DNA of 7,384 bases from an uncultured Tepidimonas sp. (GTDB lineage Bacteria > Pseudomonadota > Gammaproteobacteria > Burkholderiales > Burkholderiaceae_C): positions 1 to 7,384 of the forward strand of contig CALEDU010000163.1 in NCBI GenBank assembly GCA_937949455.1. Reading direction: 5' to 3'. The notes below the pieces were generated by a model that made no database searches, was not told the DNA's origin, and saw only the letters and a list, made by a program, of their open reading frames with translations. The first letter of the stretch is position 1, and every line of letters starts with the position of its first letter. The position numbers and the translations under genes were made by a program. This document shows positions 6,696 through 7,384 of the stretch, piece by piece.

Positions 6696-7384
6696 GCGCA
6701 CACTCCTTCAGCGGCAGCTCGGGCCGCACGGCCGTCTGCGGTCGCCTGCAGCGCGGGCGCGCGTCGCACCAGCGCATCCAACTGGTAGATGGCGGCCACA
6801 CAGGGCTCGCCCGCGGCTGGGGTCCGGTCGATGCTCGCGACCGAGATGCGGTTGTTCAGCCGCTCGGCCGACACGAATTCGCCGTGGGCCACGCCCGGCA
6901 GCGCCTGCGCCAACACCTCTTGCGAGGTGGTCTGCTCGAAGCCAGGCAGCTCCAGCAGATTGCCCAGCACGCGCAGCACCTTCCACGCTGGACGGGTTTC
7001 GCCCAGCGGCTTGACCACTGCCTGGAAGCTCTGCAGCCGCCCCTCGGCATTGACGAACGAGCCAGAGGTCTCCGTGAACGGGGCGACTGGCAGCAGCACA
7101 TCGCTGATGTCGAGGTTGGTCTTGAAAGGGCTCAAGGTCACGACCATCTCGGCGTCGGCCAGCGCGGCACCGTCGCCCGCGGTATCAGCGCCCGGCTCCA
7201 CGCCCAGCAAGACCACGGCCTTCAAGGCGCCGCCCAGCATGCACTGCGCGTCCAGCCCCCCCTCGCCCGGCAAGGCGCCGACGAGTTGCGCCCCTACGGT
7301 GTTGGCCGCCTCGGTCAGGTAACCCCAGCGGGCGCCCGTCTGCTCCGCAATCCACTGCGCCAGGGCCAGCAGCGACGCTGCGCG
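6692..7384 (-). CDS. nuoG: NADH-quinone oxidoreductase subunit G, 3' part (runs off the window)
   Basis: Large iron-sulfur subunit of the complex I peripheral arm. Only the C-terminal 230 residues are here. They belong to the molybdopterin-oxidoreductase-like domain, which in NuoG carries no molybdenum cofactor. The N-terminal cluster-binding domains lie beyond the right edge. The frame stays open to base 7384. I read the codons upstream of 7273 by hand and obtained [20 protein letters not shown], continuing [20 protein letters not shown]. Family-typical blocks follow: [53 protein letters not shown] (the FVNAEGR part at about 7037-7057) and [17 protein letters not shown]. The end of the protein ([19 protein letters not shown], then an Ala-rich tail) also resembles betaproteobacterial NuoG. 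The stop overlaps the nuoH start by 4 bp. A run of seven G lies at 7256-7262. Confidence 0.95.
   Translation of the reverse strand, partial: RAASLLALAQWIAEQTGARWGYLTEAANTVGAQLVGALPGEGGLDAQCMLGGALKAVVLLGVEPGADTAGDGAALADAEMVVTLSPFKTNLDISDVLLPVAPFTETSGSFVNAEGRLQSFQAVVKPLGETRPAWKVLRVLGNLLELPGFEQTTSQEVLAQALPGVAHGEFVSAERLNNRISVASIDRTPAAGEPCVAAIYQLDALVRRAPALQATADGRAARAAAEGVCA
6703..6708 (-). promoter_or_regulatory. Shine-Dalgarno of nuoH inside the nuoG end
   Basis: The minus strand reads AAGGAG, 7 nt before the nuoH ATG and within the final nuoG codons. The spacing suits the ATG at 6695 and not the GTG at 6701, so it decides the start. Confidence 0.8.

Noticed and set aside
6696..6701. GTG as the nuoH start, two codons upstream of the ATG
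   Set aside because: It is only 1 nt from the Shine-Dalgarno. The ATG at 6695 has the right spacing and the usual ATGA overlap.
7256..7262. Run of seven G on the nuoG coding strand
   Set aside because: It encodes a normal Glu-Gly-Gly-Leu stretch. It is shorter than the nuoL run, and I see no sign of frame disturbance.
1..7384. Search for a novel system, mobile element, CRISPR, RNA gene, promoter or terminator
   Set aside because: The window is filled by nuo genes with gaps of at most 36 bp. No direct repeats, transposase motifs, tRNA-like folds or terminator with a U-run were seen.

Overview
The window is one continuous, tightly packed stretch of the respiratory complex I (NADH:quinone oxidoreductase, NDH-1) operon. 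Every gene lies on the minus strand, so transcription runs from right to left in these coordinates. The gene order in the transcript is nuoG (3' part only), nuoH, nuoI, nuoJ, nuoK, nuoL, nuoM, nuoN (5' part only). This is the standard bacterial nuo order. The wording of the proteins (for example the NuoN, NuoH and NuoG conserved blocks), together with a GC-rich sequence, suggests a betaproteobacterium, probably of the Burkholderiales. That placement rests on recalled family resemblance and not on a search.

Layout from right to left: 7384-6692 is the C-terminal 230 residues of NuoG. 6695-5613 is NuoH, the quinone-site membrane subunit. 5598-5089 is NuoI, the two-[4Fe-4S] subunit that carries electrons to the N2/quinone region. 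5064-4423 is NuoJ and 4426-4106 is NuoK, small membrane subunits. 4074-2044, 2030-555 and 518-1 are the three antiporter-like proton-pumping subunits NuoL, NuoM and NuoN. Spacing is minimal: nuoG/nuoH and nuoJ/nuoK overlap by 4 bp (ATGA), and the other gaps are 13-36 bp. No stretch without a gene exceeds 36 bases, and I see no promoter, terminator, RNA gene, mobile element or CRISPR array.

Together the genes encode the tail of the peripheral electron-transfer arm (NuoG, NuoI), the connecting heel (NuoH) and nearly all of the membrane arm (NuoJ, K, L, M, N). All key charged residues that I could locate in the visible proton-translocating subunits are present, as are all eight cluster-ligand cysteines of NuoI. 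The enzyme therefore looks functional and conventional.

I did not find an undescribed system here. Second-look items are modest: a run of eight G residues inside nuoL, a short inverted repeat over the nuoK stop codon just before an SD-poor nuoL start, a histidine-rich loop in NuoL, and an alternation of strong and absent Shine-Dalgarno sequences along the operon.
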